This document shows positions 1 through 7,723 of a DNA stretch of 30,176 nt, in pieces (positions within the stretch are counted from its first letter, which is position 1; each line of letters starts with the position of its first letter). The DNA is taken from assembly GCA_036741875.1 (NCBI GenBank), contig DAINRM010000007.1:1-30176 (forward strand), read 5' to 3'. Under the pieces are notes generated by a model. That model worked only from the letters and a program-made list of their open reading frames with translations, did not search any database and was not told the DNA's origin. The DNA is from HRBIN35 sp036741875 (GTDB taxonomy: Bacteria > Patescibacteriota > Minisyncoccia > UBA6257 > HR35). The position numbers were made by a program, and so were the translations under genes.

Positions 1-569
1 GGAGCATCTATTAATAAAGCATCAGGTGAATAATTTTCAACAATATGCAACTTCGTCACTGGATTCATCGTCCCGACGCCAACGTTGCCCATAAAGTAGT
101 AATTTCCTCCTCCTGTATTTGCTCCAAACTGTCCTGAAGAAACATTGGCAGCGCTTATTGTACCAGCATAATTCCCTCTAAAATTTGTTGCTATTACATC
201 ACCAACAACATGTAAGGTTGTTTGTGGGTTAGTAGTTCCTATACCTAATCTTTTATTAGTGTTATCCCAGAAAAGATTATTATCACCACTTAAAACACTT
301 GATCCTGTCCAAAAAGCAATTTGACCAAAAGAACCTGATCCACTTACTAAACCTCCTCCTGAATATCTTACTAAAACATTTGGAGTAGAAGAGGTCATTA
401 CTAAATATCCTGCACCAGGCCAAGTGCCGCTAAAAATAAGATAAGGAAAAGGTTGGCAATAAGCTCCTTGTTCTATAGCTGATTTATATTCAAAAAGAGT
501 AAAGTAAAGAAAGAAGTTGATTATAAAGGAAAGAAGAAGAGAATAAAGGAAGGGTTTTTTATTTATCAT
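1..569 (-). CDS. Tail-fibre-like surface protein, N-terminal part (runs off the left edge)
   Basis: The frame is open from an ATG at 569 to base 1 (189 codons, no stop). Residues 1-5 are polar with two lysines (MINKK), and about residues 6-24 form a hydrophobic signal or anchor segment. The rest is rich in G, S, T and N. It carries two copies of a short motif, once as RLGIGTTNPQTTLHV and once as NVGVGTMNPVTKLHI, the first preceded by NNLFWDNTNK. This motif is typical of phage tail-fibre-like and trimeric-adhesin-like proteins that often end in an S74 intramolecular chaperone; that end is not in the window. The likely role is an exported, surface-exposed fibre or adhesin (inference). The start overlaps the end of the upstream cupredoxin-like gene by 11 bases, so the two are probably co-transcribed. 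Confidence 0.7.
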   Translation of the reverse strand, partial: MINKKPFLYSLLLSFIINFFLYFTLFEYKSAIEQGAYCQPFPYLIFSGTWPGAGYLVMTSSTPNVLVRYSGGGLVSGSGSFGQIAFWTGSSVLSGDNNLFWDNTNKRLGIGTTNPQTTLHVVGDVIATNFRGNYAGTISAANVSSGQFGANTGGGNYYFMGNVGVGTMNPVTKLHIVENYSPDALLIDA

Positions 570-978
570 TTTCTATTATTATACTACCTATTTTTTTATT
601 TTTGCAATTCTCACAAATAATATCAAAAGTTCCTGAATTTAAGGCTTGAAACTGGAAGGTTTTTGACTCTCCTTTTGAAATTTTATGAAAAAGATTATAG
701 CCATTTATAAAGATTTCATAGTCTTTATCAAGAGCCTTAAAATTTAAAGTTAAAATTTCATTTTTTTTAGCGTAAATTTTTTCTTCATTTAATTTTTCTT
801 TTTCTAAAAGGTAATCTCCAAAAGAATAACTAACGTTTTCAATTTCTTTTCTTTGAATTTTATCCTTTTGAGTTTCTACTTTTTTTTGAGACGTTTTAAA
901 GGAAATTTTTGAAGGAAGCTCAAAAACAAAAACTAAAAAAATTAAAAGGAAAATAAAAAAAGTTAAAAAAATGGGCAA
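559..978 (-). CDS. Membrane-anchored cupredoxin-like protein
   Basis: The protein has 139 aa. Residues 2-20 form one very hydrophobic segment, followed by a charged linker (about 25-70). The C-terminal domain has the rhythm of a cupredoxin beta-sandwich: a KG-turn, F-x-F strand, SGTFDIICENC and a closing GSIIIE strand. In cytochrome oxidase subunit II and blue copper proteins this C-terminal loop carries the copper ligands. Here a CxxC remains, but I see no His at the usual ligand positions, so copper binding is doubtful. The only standard start is TTG at 978; the frame has no ATG and is closed upstream by a stop. A good -10 element lies just upstream. Function is unknown; an extracytoplasmic redox or structural role is possible. 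Confidence 0.6.
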   Translation of the reverse strand: MPIFLTFFIFLLIFLVFVFELPSKISFKTSQKKVETQKDKIQRKEIENVSYSFGDYLLEKEKLNEEKIYAKKNEILTLNFKALDKDYEIFINGYNLFHKISKGESKTFQFQALNSGTFDIICENCKNKKIGSIIIENDK

Positions 979-998
979 AAATCTTTTTATTTTTATAA

Positions 999-1004
999 AT
1001 TATA
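999..1004 (-). promoter_or_regulatory. Extended -10 promoter of the cupredoxin-like/surface protein pair
   Basis: On the minus strand the sequence reads TGATATAAT, an extended -10 (TGnTATAAT). Its TGA is also the stop codon of the upstream M50 protease gene. Transcription would start near 992, leaving a leader of roughly 13 bases before the TTG start at 978. This is a motif match only. Confidence 0.45.
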
Positions 1005-1583
1005 TCAAGAGGATATTAAAAAAAGAAAAACCTTATTAATAAAGTAGAAAAAGGTATTTTGAAAGAAAAGCAAAAATAAAATTATAAAAGCAAACCCGTA
1101 GGCCTCAAGTAGAATATAAGATTCTAAGGGAATGAAAAGAAGATAAAGCTTAGAACCGTCAAGTGGAGGTATAGGTAAAAGATTAAAAAGAGCTAAAATA
1201 AGATTTGTTTTTATAAGATAAAAAGAAATTTCATTGATTAAAGGGTTTAAATTTTGTTTATAGAGAAAAAGAAAAAATAAAAGAATAAAAATATTTGTTA
1301 ACGGCCCTGCTAAAGCAATTAAAATTGGATCTTTTATTTTATCTTTCAAGTTTTCTGGATTATAGGGTACAGGTTTAGCATAACCAAAAACAAAACCAAA
1401 AGAAAGAAAAGTAAATAAAGGAAGTAAAACTGTCCCTAAGGGATCAATATGAACTAAGGGGTTTAAAGATAATCTCCCCTCATACTTGGCTGTAGGATCT
1501 CCTAATTTATAAGCAACATAGCCGTGGGCTATTTCATGAAGAACAATAGAATAAAAAATTAGAAAAATTATTAAAATCTCCAT
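1005..1583 (-). CDS. Site-2 protease family (M50) membrane metalloprotease
   Basis: The protein has 192 aa and is almost entirely hydrophobic, with several membrane helices. The zinc motif HEIAH is at residues 16-20, within the first helix. The second signature, NLLPIPPLDG at 134-143, supplies the third metal ligand (Asp142). Both are hallmarks of the M50 family, which cleaves substrates inside the membrane in regulated proteolysis. This is the short form without a PDZ domain, as in SpoIVFB-like and Rip-like enzymes. The substrate is unknown. The start ATG shares one base with the bL28 stop (TAATG), so the two genes are translationally adjacent. Confidence 0.88.
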   Translation of the reverse strand: MEILIIFLIFYSIVLHEIAHGYVAYKLGDPTAKYEGRLSLNPLVHIDPLGTVLLPLFTFLSFGFVFGYAKPVPYNPENLKDKIKDPILIALAGPLTNIFILLFFLFLYKQNLNPLINEISFYLIKTNLILALFNLLPIPPLDGSKLYLLFIPLESYILLEAYGFAFIILFLLFFQNTFFYFINKVFLFLISS

Positions 1584-1774
1584 TAAACTTTTATTTTCCC
1601 CATTAGAATAAGTTTTCTACACTCTTTACAAACTTTTAATTTCTTACCATTAATATTAAGAATTTGAATATTTGGTTTTTGAAAATAAGTCTTCACTGGA
1701 TTATATTGACCTCTAAGTTTCTTTCTTTTTACAGCTTTTTTTCTTCCTTTTCCGCAAATTTCACAGCTTTTCAT
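1583..1774 (-). CDS. rpmB: Large ribosomal subunit protein bL28, zinc-ribbon form
   Basis: This basic 63-aa protein begins CEICGKG and has a second cysteine pair CKEC (Cys4, Cys7, Cys49, Cys52), the zinc-binding version of bL28. The middle (KTYFQKPNIQ) matches the KRRFLPNLQ segment of the family. It is somewhat shorter than common bL28 proteins. It is a structural component of the 50S subunit near the E site. A TGGTAAAAT promoter lies so close that the mRNA would have almost no leader. The downstream M50 gene starts on its stop codon. Confidence 0.85.
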   Translation of the reverse strand: MKSCEICGKGRKKAVKRKKLRGQYNPVKTYFQKPNIQILNINGKKLKVCKECRKLILMGKIKV

Positions 1775-1782
1775 AATTTTTT

Positions 1783-1788
1783 ATTTTA
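1783..1788 (-). promoter_or_regulatory. Candidate -10 element of the bL28-M50 pair
   Basis: On the minus strand the sequence reads TGGTAAAAT, with the -10 hexamer TAAAAT ending 8 bases before the bL28 ATG. Transcription starting 6-7 bases downstream would leave one or two leader bases, so the mRNA would be nearly leaderless. The same TAAAAT form recurs before HU, RNase Y, the sigma-like gene and tRNA-Gly. Confidence 0.4.
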
Positions 1789-1797
1789 CCATAAAAT

Positions 1798-3078
1798 CTA
1801 AAAAGTTAATGTAATTCGATAATAATCTTGATGTTCTTCCTCTTTAACATTTAAATCTTGGACTTCTTTTCTAAAATCTTCTATTTTTTCTTTACTTACT
1901 TTAAAAACTATTTCTCTTCTTTGAAAATCATAACTTTCAAGTTCATAATCTTTATTGATAAGAGAAATTAAAACTTCTAATTTTTTTTCTTTTTCTTTTG
2001 TTTCTATTCTTTCTTTTAACTGATTTAGATAATCTAAAGAATTTTTAATTTCAGAAAAATTTTCTATTTTAGATATTTTTTGAATTTCTTCTTTAAGGGT
2101 TTGCTCCTTATTAGAAAAATCAAAATAAAAATAGATAAGAGAAAAGAGAGAAATTAAGGTCACAATCAAAATAAAAAAAGTGCTTAAATTAAAACTTTTT
2201 TTTATTTTGTTAAAAAAATAAACTGTTTGGGGTTTCAAACTAAGAAAATCTAAAAAGGGTTGATCTTGAAAAATTTTTTTAAGAAGCACAATATTTCCCT
2301 TACCAATAAACTCATAAGGATTAATTTTTATGAAATTATAATTTTTAATTTGAATTTCTGGAAAAGCAAAAATTAATGTTTCAAATTTTTTTTCTTGAGA
2401 AGTAAAATAATTTATAAATCTTTCGATAAAAAGATCAAAATTTGTTTCTGGGCCTACTTCTTCAAAGAAAATTTTTTCTGGCTTTAAATTTTCTAAATAA
2501 AAAACTTGAGCTATTTTTTCATCAATAAAAAAGATTAAATAATTTTCAGTAAAAGAAATTAAAGCTTCGTAAATAAGATTGCTTAAAATAGCCTCAAATG
2601 ATGGAGAAACAAAATAAAGAGTAACATCTTCTTTAAAGAAAAAATCTAAAAGTTCCTCTTCGAGCTCTTTAGGAAAAAGAAAAACGTTATAATTAGCGAA
2701 ATTTCCTGAAAGCTTATAAACATCTTCTTTATAAATAATTTTATATTTTTCTAAATTAAGGGGAAGATAATTTTGAAGATAATTTTTAATAGCATTTAAA
2801 GGATCGGGGGTTCTTGAAATGGTTATTTTTTGAAAGAAAATATTAGGGAAATGAAGAGAAACACCTAATTCTTTTATTTTATATTTTTTTATAATTTCAT
2901 CTAAAGCTTTTTCAAGATTGTTTTTAAAAAATAAACCATTTTCATAAATAGGTGTTTTTAAAACTTCTAAATTTTTTAAAATAAAGCTATTTTCTTTTTC
3001 ATCAAAATCATAATAAATAACTCTATCTGGTGAAATAAGAATGATATCAATAATTTCTTCTTTTAAAAATGGTTTCAT
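1798..3078 (-). CDS. PilM/PilN- or GspL-like membrane protein (function not established)
   Basis: The protein has 426 aa in three parts. Residues 1-290 are a soluble, probably cytoplasmic alpha/beta domain. About 298-321 is a single membrane helix (FILIVTLISLFSLIYFYF). About 322-375 is a charged coiled coil, followed by a small alpha/beta C-terminal domain. This order (actin-like domain, helix, coiled coil, ferredoxin-like domain) matches GspL, or PilM and PilN joined in one chain, the inner-membrane platform of type II secretion and type IV pili. I do not see clear ATP-binding motifs, so the match rests on architecture. It starts two bases after the solute-binding protein gene. No other pilus gene is in the window. 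Confidence 0.45.
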   Translation of the reverse strand: MKPFLKEEIIDIILISPDRVIYYDFDEKENSFILKNLEVLKTPIYENGLFFKNNLEKALDEIIKKYKIKELGVSLHFPNIFFQKITISRTPDPLNAIKNYLQNYLPLNLEKYKIIYKEDVYKLSGNFANYNVFLFPKELEEELLDFFFKEDVTLYFVSPSFEAILSNLIYEALISFTENYLIFFIDEKIAQVFYLENLKPEKIFFEEVGPETNFDLFIERFINYFTSQEKKFETLIFAFPEIQIKNYNFIKINPYEFIGKGNIVLLKKIFQDQPFLDFLSLKPQTVYFFNKIKKSFNLSTFFILIVTLISLFSLIYFYFDFSNKEQTLKEEIQKISKIENFSEIKNSLDYLNQLKERIETKEKEKKLEVLISLINKDYELESYDFQRREIVFKVSKEKIEDFRKEVQDLNVKEEEHQDYYRITLTF

Positions 3079-3080
3079 TT

Positions 3081-4616
3081 TTAACGGAGTTGATTTATTT
3101 TAATAAATCTTTCTGTTGGATCTATAATAAAATTTATATCAAAACCTTTAAATTTTTTATCAATAATATAAATAAAATAAGGATTGACTAAAAAAATATT
3201 AGCTTTTTGATCTAAAATTAATTTTTCTATTTCTTCTTGAGATTTAAAGATATCTTTTTGGGGATTATTTCTTAAATCAAAAAATTCTTTTTCTAAAATT
3301 TTATTTTCAAAATTATTTAAATTAATACCCCCAACAGAAAAGAAATAAGATAGGTTAGGGGGATAACCATAATTTATACCATATAAAAGACCGTCATAAT
3401 CTTTTTTTCTTATAAGTTGATTAAGTTCATCTGGAGAAACAATTTTAAAGTTAATTCCAAAATTTTCTTTAAGATACCGAGCGATATCAGGATAAAAAAA
3501 AGAGTTGGGTAAAATAAGATCTAAATTTATTTCTTTTTTTTCTATTTCTTTTTTAATTTCTTCTTTAAATTCTCCTAAGCCCAAAATTTTTCTTAGCGAA
3601 GGAGAAAAAATACCCAAACTTTCTTCTGCCTTATTTTCAAAAATTTTTTTAACAACATCTTTTCTATTAATCTTAGAGTTTAAGAATAAAAAAACGTTTT
3701 CATCTTTTACTTTTTCTTTATTTAAAAAAATACCTACGACTCTTGGCATTAAGATTTCATAAATATTAACTCTTTTTTTAAAACCAGAAGGAAGATGAAA
3801 ATAATTAATTCCTGCTAAACCATCTATTTCTTTTTTGAAAAGAGCATCTAAAGCTTCTCTTTGATCTTTGAAAATATGAAACTCAATTTCTTTAAGATAA
3901 ACTTTTTCTTTAAAGTATTTATTTCTTTCTAAAATTAAAATCTTTCTTCCTTCATCTTTTATTTCCTTAAAAACAAAAGCTCCTGGCCCAAATTTTGAAA
4001 TTTCTAAATTTATAAAATCAGGCGAATAATAGGAAAAAACTTTAGAAGGAAGAATCTTAAAATAAGTTAACCGATAAAGAAAATAATTATCGGTCTTAGT
4101 TAAATAAAAAATGCCTTGTTTTTCGTTTATGATTTTAAATTCTAAATTATTAAAAAATCTATTTAATTCTGAAGGGGAATATTTTTTAGCAAATTCTAAA
4201 CTAAATCTAATGTCTTCAGTGGTAATTTTTTCCCCATTAGCAAAAAAAATATTATCTTCAAGTTCTATCTGAAGTTCATTTTTTTCTGGATTAAGAAGAT
4301 AGTTTTTTAAATATTTAGAAATAAGTTTGCCGTTATAGAATTCAAAAAGGGATGGAAAAATTAAATTAGAAAGACTTCTTTCTGAGTCGTTAGTAGTAAA
4401 ATAAGGAGTTAAAATTTTAACGTCCTCCCAAAGCCCTTCTCTATAAAAGGCGGGCTTTTTTTCAAAAGGAGTAAAAGGTAAAATAAGAAAAATTGAAAAG
4501 AAGAAAAAAAGAAAGAAAAATAAAAAAATATAAAAAGGAAAAAGGGGTAACTTGTTTTCTTTAAAGCCTTTTAAGGTTTTTAAATAAAACTCTCGGAAAA
4601 ATTTTTTAGACAACAT
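3081..4616 (-). CDS. Membrane-tethered family 5 extracellular solute-binding protein
   Basis: The protein has 511 aa. The N-terminus is a basic cytoplasmic stretch of about 25 aa and one strong membrane helix (about 26-48), with no lipobox cysteine. The remainder fits SBP_bac_5 (OppA/DppA-like peptide-binding proteins): ANGEKITTEDIRFSLEF corresponds to the family's hallmark dGeplTAeDVvfSl segment, followed by a GPGAF motif and YFKEKVYLKEI. Family members capture peptides or other solutes and pass them to ABC permeases. No permease or ATPase is nearby. The start overlaps secG by 11 bases. Tethering by an uncleaved helix suggests a single-membrane envelope (inference). Confidence 0.82.
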   Translation of the reverse strand: MLSKKFFREFYLKTLKGFKENKLPLFPFYIFLFFFLFFFFSIFLILPFTPFEKKPAFYREGLWEDVKILTPYFTTNDSERSLSNLIFPSLFEFYNGKLISKYLKNYLLNPEKNELQIELEDNIFFANGEKITTEDIRFSLEFAKKYSPSELNRFFNNLEFKIINEKQGIFYLTKTDNYFLYRLTYFKILPSKVFSYYSPDFINLEISKFGPGAFVFKEIKDEGRKILILERNKYFKEKVYLKEIEFHIFKDQREALDALFKKEIDGLAGINYFHLPSGFKKRVNIYEILMPRVVGIFLNKEKVKDENVFLFLNSKINRKDVVKKIFENKAEESLGIFSPSLRKILGLGEFKEEIKKEIEKKEINLDLILPNSFFYPDIARYLKENFGINFKIVSPDELNQLIRKKDYDGLLYGINYGYPPNLSYFFSVGGINLNNFENKILEKEFFDLRNNPQKDIFKSQEEIEKLILDQKANIFLVNPYFIYIIDKKFKGFDINFIIDPTERFIKINQLR

Positions 4617-4830
4617 TAAATTTTATTCGCAGAAGAGATAAAAGAATAAATAAAACTATAAAAAACCAAGTTAGATAAAAAATATATTTTTCTACTCCTC
4701 TTTTTTGGAAAAAAAATTCAGATTGAAAACCAAAAAGAACTCCTCCACTCATTCCTCTTTGCTGAAGCAAAATTAAAGCAATAATCACAATTCCTAAAAA
4801 GATTTGTAAAATTTCAATTAAATTTTTCAT
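4606..4830 (-). CDS. secG: Protein translocase subunit SecG
   Basis: The 74-aa protein has two membrane helices (about 4-22 and 50-68) flanking a glycine-rich loop. The motif LILLQQRGMSGG is the SecG signature, followed by FGFQSEFFFQKRG. SecG is the auxiliary subunit of the SecYEG channel in the cytoplasmic membrane. It overlaps uvrC upstream by 17 bases and the solute-binding protein downstream by 11, so all three are surely on one transcript. Confidence 0.92.
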   Translation of the reverse strand: MKNLIEILQIFLGIVIIALILLQQRGMSGGVLFGFQSEFFFQKRGVEKYIFYLTWFFIVLFILLSLLRIKFNVV

Positions 4831-6082
4831 TTTCTCTTAGCTTTTTATGATATTTTAACACAAATTGATGAACTTTCAAGTCTAAAAGTCTTAAAAAATT
4901 AGCTGTTTCTGAAGAAAAATCTTTTAAACTTATAGGTTTTTTTTGAAGATCAAAATAAATTTCTTCTTTAGGTTTAGCAAAAGAAATAACTTTAATTTTT
5001 TCTTCTAAACTTGCTTCTTTAATGCTCATTAAAGCAAATTTTAACTGAATTTTACCCCCATCAATCAAAATCAGATGAGGAAGTCCCCATTCTTTGTGCT
5101 TGAGTCTTCTTTTTATAATTTCGTAAATCATCCTTGGATCATCTGGTTTAACAACTGTTTTAATTCTAAATTTTCTTATTTTTTGAATTTTTAAAAAACC
5201 TTCATAAAATGAGATCATCATCCCCACCTTAAAATTTCCATAAAGATGAGAAATATCATAAGCTTCGATGATTTTAGGAATTTCTTTAAGATTTAATTTT
5301 TCTTTAAGTTCTAAAAGTGCTTTTCTTCTTTTATTTTCCAAATAAAGCGAGTCTTGTCCAATAATTTCTATTTCTTCTTCTATTTTTTTAATAGATGAAT
5401 AAATTTCAAAAAGTTTTTTAGCTGATATTAAATTATCTTCTTTTAAACTTTTTTCCATTTCTTCCAAAATTTCTTTTTTTAAATCTTTTAAATTTCCTGA
5501 AAGTATTCTTTCTATAAGTTTTAAATTTTCAAAATAGGATTTTATTTCTTTCTGAGAAACTTCTTTACCTTTTAGACAACAAAAACCAAAACAAAGTCCT
5601 AAGGAAAAATTTAAACATTCTCTTAAATGATTTTCTTTACAACTGCAAAAAGGTATTTTTTTTCTTATTTTTTGAAGAAGATTTTTAATAGCTTTTCCTT
5701 CAGTAAAAGGACCAAAAACTTTATAAGTTTTAAAATTGTCTGGTCTGTGAGTGACATAAACTCGTGGAAATTTTTCTTTAGTAAAAACAACATAAAAATA
5801 ATTGGTGTCATCACGAAGAAGCTGATTAAAATAAGGATTGAGTTTTTTAATAAGATCGCTTTCTTTTAAAATTGCTTCCGCTTCGCTATTTAAAGGTAAA
5901 ATTTCCAAATTTTCTGCTAAATTTAAAAGTTCTTTAACTTTTAAACTAGAACTTTTAAAATAAGAAGAAATTCTTTTTCTTAAATTTTTAGCCTTACCAA
6001 TATAAATAGCTTTTCCCTCTTTATCTTTAAAAATATAAACACCTGGTTTTTCTGGTATTTCTTTAATATTTATTTTTATCAT
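4814..6082 (-). CDS. uvrC: Excinuclease ABC subunit C, short form
   Basis: The protein has 422 aa. Domains in order are: a GIY-YIG nuclease (GVY at 14-16, YIG at 27-29, Glu74, Asn82); a cysteine cluster around 145-168 of the type that binds an iron-sulfur cluster in UvrC; a UVR-like UvrB-binding helix pair (about 205-235); and the RNase H-like nuclease domain with AYDISHLYG, DDPRMI and LILIDGGKIQL. It makes both incisions in nucleotide excision repair. Standard UvrC is about 600 aa and ends in tandem helix-hairpin-helix motifs. This one stops just after the last nuclease motif (VHQFVLKYHKKLR), so that DNA-binding end is missing. The ATG directly follows the stop of the iPGM-like gene. Confidence 0.93.
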   Translation of the reverse strand: MIKINIKEIPEKPGVYIFKDKEGKAIYIGKAKNLRKRISSYFKSSSLKVKELLNLAENLEILPLNSEAEAILKESDLIKKLNPYFNQLLRDDTNYFYVVFTKEKFPRVYVTHRPDNFKTYKVFGPFTEGKAIKNLLQKIRKKIPFCSCKENHLRECLNFSLGLCFGFCCLKGKEVSQKEIKSYFENLKLIERILSGNLKDLKKEILEEMEKSLKEDNLISAKKLFEIYSSIKKIEEEIEIIGQDSLYLENKRRKALLELKEKLNLKEIPKIIEAYDISHLYGNFKVGMMISFYEGFLKIQKIRKFRIKTVVKPDDPRMIYEIIKRRLKHKEWGLPHLILIDGGKIQLKFALMSIKEASLEEKIKVISFAKPKEEIYFDLQKKPISLKDFSSETANFLRLLDLKVHQFVLKYHKKLRENEKFN

Positions 6083-7630
6083 TTAAATAAGATTTAAAAG
6101 CGATTTTCCTTCAATAAAATTTTTATAATTTTCTAAAATACCGTAAAGATCTAAAATAGTTGGCATCACATCAATAAGGCTTCCCAAGACCTCTTCTGAA
6201 GGTATTCTTTCTTTTTCTAAGCTTTGATGAATTAAATAAAAAGGTACAGGATTAGCATTATGGAAGGTATCTTTAATTCCTCTTTGAACATCAAGCATTT
6301 TTTCGATGTTTCCATGATCAGAAGTAATAATGAGATACCAATCTTCTTTTTTTATAATTTCTAAAAATTCTTCTATTTTTTCACTCATAAATTCTATAAC
6401 TTTAACTCCTTTATTAAAATCTCCTAAATGACCAAAAAAATCAAAAATAGAAAAATTGACCGTAACAAAATGAAAATTTTTTTCTTTAACAATAAGTTTA
6501 AGATAATTAAAAATTTCTTCTGTAACCTTGTAGGCATTTTCTTCTGAATCAATCCCGGGCAAAATTTTAATAACTTCATTAATGTGCTCTTCCTCAATAA
6601 GTCCGTTAAAATAATAAGTCAAATGTTTTTTTCTTGTTTCGTCAGTAATTTTAAATTGCCTCAATTTAGCTTCGGAAATAGCTCGAGAAAGATTAATTTC
6701 AATTTTCTCTTTAGGAAAAATAACTGTATGATGTAAATTATCAAAATAATCGACAAGAGAGATTAAAAATAGATTTTTTTTAAGTGGCCTTTCAAATTCT
6801 TTAAATTCAGGATCAAAAAAGGCCAAAGCTAGTTGTTTAACTCTTTGGGGTTCATAATTTAAAAAAATAACTATATCACCATCTTTTATGTAAGCATTTT
6901 CAGTAATTAAAGTAGGTTCTAACATTTCTTCTTTAAAGTTTTCATCATTTTCTTTTTCTTTAATAAAAGTTTCTAAATCTTTATATTTTCTTCCAATACC
7001 ATTTACTAAAGCCAAAAAAGCTCTTTGAGTTCTTAAAATATAATTTTTAGAGGTATCTAAAGCGTAGAAGCTTCCTATTAAAGTAACTATTTTTGCATTT
7101 AATTTTTTTGTTTCTAATTCTTTCAAAACTTCTTTTAAAAGCCTCAAACTTGATTTAGGTGTAGAAAAAGTACTTTCTAAAAAAAAATGAAGATAAATTT
7201 TTTTATTTATTTGATAAAACTTCAAGATATCTAAAAGAAAATAAAGATGATTAATATCTGCTTCGAAAGGTTTTTCGCTTAAAGTCAAAAGAAAGTGAAT
7301 ATTTGAATCATTTTCAAAATAAAAATTAACGATCTGTCTAATAATCGGATTTTCTTTAAGCTCTCCTTTTTCAATAGCTAAATCAACCCTTATTTTAGGC
7401 GTATAATTAATTCTTCCAGTTCCTAAGGTAAGATGACCTTGTTCGCAATTTCCAGGATCATTTGGTGATAAACCAACAGAAAAACCGCTTGCTTGAAGAA
7501 GAGTATAAGGATATCTTTTTTTTAGATCTTCAAAAATGTTTTTTTTAGCAAATCTAAAAGGGTTAGAAAGATTGTTTTCTCCTCTTCCTAAACCATCTAA
7601 AATCATGAGACAAAGATTTATTTTTTTCAT
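6083..7630 (-). CDS. Divergent iPGM-like alkaline-phosphatase-superfamily enzyme
   Basis: The 515 aa are collinear over their whole length with cofactor-independent phosphoglycerate mutase (GpmI). The metal ligands are in place: Asp12, Asp397, His401, Asp438, His439 and His457 (Asp12, Asp403, His407, Asp444, His445 and His462 in the Bacillus enzyme). The nucleophile Ser62 of GNSEVGH is Cys62 here (GNCEQGH, codon TGC). The substrate-binding residues are mostly lost: the SDGGVH segment reads SEKPFE, LDGRD reads LESTF, GRYY reads GSFY, MDR reads LDT and NFRPDR reads NYEPQR. Either it is a highly modified mutase or it has another activity. It is first in a run of minus-strand genes and is divergent from rny. 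Fold and family are secure; the reaction is not. Confidence 0.8.
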   Translation of the reverse strand: MKKINLCLMILDGLGRGENNLSNPFRFAKKNIFEDLKKRYPYTLLQASGFSVGLSPNDPGNCEQGHLTLGTGRINYTPKIRVDLAIEKGELKENPIIRQIVNFYFENDSNIHFLLTLSEKPFEADINHLYFLLDILKFYQINKKIYLHFFLESTFSTPKSSLRLLKEVLKELETKKLNAKIVTLIGSFYALDTSKNYILRTQRAFLALVNGIGRKYKDLETFIKEKENDENFKEEMLEPTLITENAYIKDGDIVIFLNYEPQRVKQLALAFFDPEFKEFERPLKKNLFLISLVDYFDNLHHTVIFPKEKIEINLSRAISEAKLRQFKITDETRKKHLTYYFNGLIEEEHINEVIKILPGIDSEENAYKVTEEIFNYLKLIVKEKNFHFVTVNFSIFDFFGHLGDFNKGVKVIEFMSEKIEEFLEIIKKEDWYLIITSDHGNIEKMLDVQRGIKDTFHNANPVPFYLIHQSLEKERIPSEEVLGSLIDVMPTILDLYGILENYKNFIEGKSLLNLI

Positions 7631-7641
7631 TATTTTTAAGG

Positions 7642-7647
7642 TAAAAT
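7642..7647 (+). promoter_or_regulatory. Candidate -10 element of rny
   Basis: The sequence AGGTAAAATTA is identical to the one before the HU gene. Transcription from about 7654 would give a leader of about 70 bases containing the GGTCGTC element at 7700. No convincing -35 is visible. A closer TATTAT (7673-7678) is an alternative. Confidence 0.3.
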
Positions 7648-7699
7648 TAGAAAAGATTTTTCTTTTACATACTATTATTTTTATTTTAACTCTTTTTTA

Positions 7700-7706
7700 G
7701 GTCGTC
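7700..7706 (+). promoter_or_regulatory. GGTCGTC element in the rny leader
   Basis: The same seven bases occur before HU (9285-9291), and the core GGTCG also precedes the 59-aa gene (15378-15382) and hsp20 (15260-15264, minus strand), always 17-24 bases before the start codon. The role is unknown. Confidence 0.35.
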
Positions 7707-7723
7707 TCAGCTAAATTATTAAA

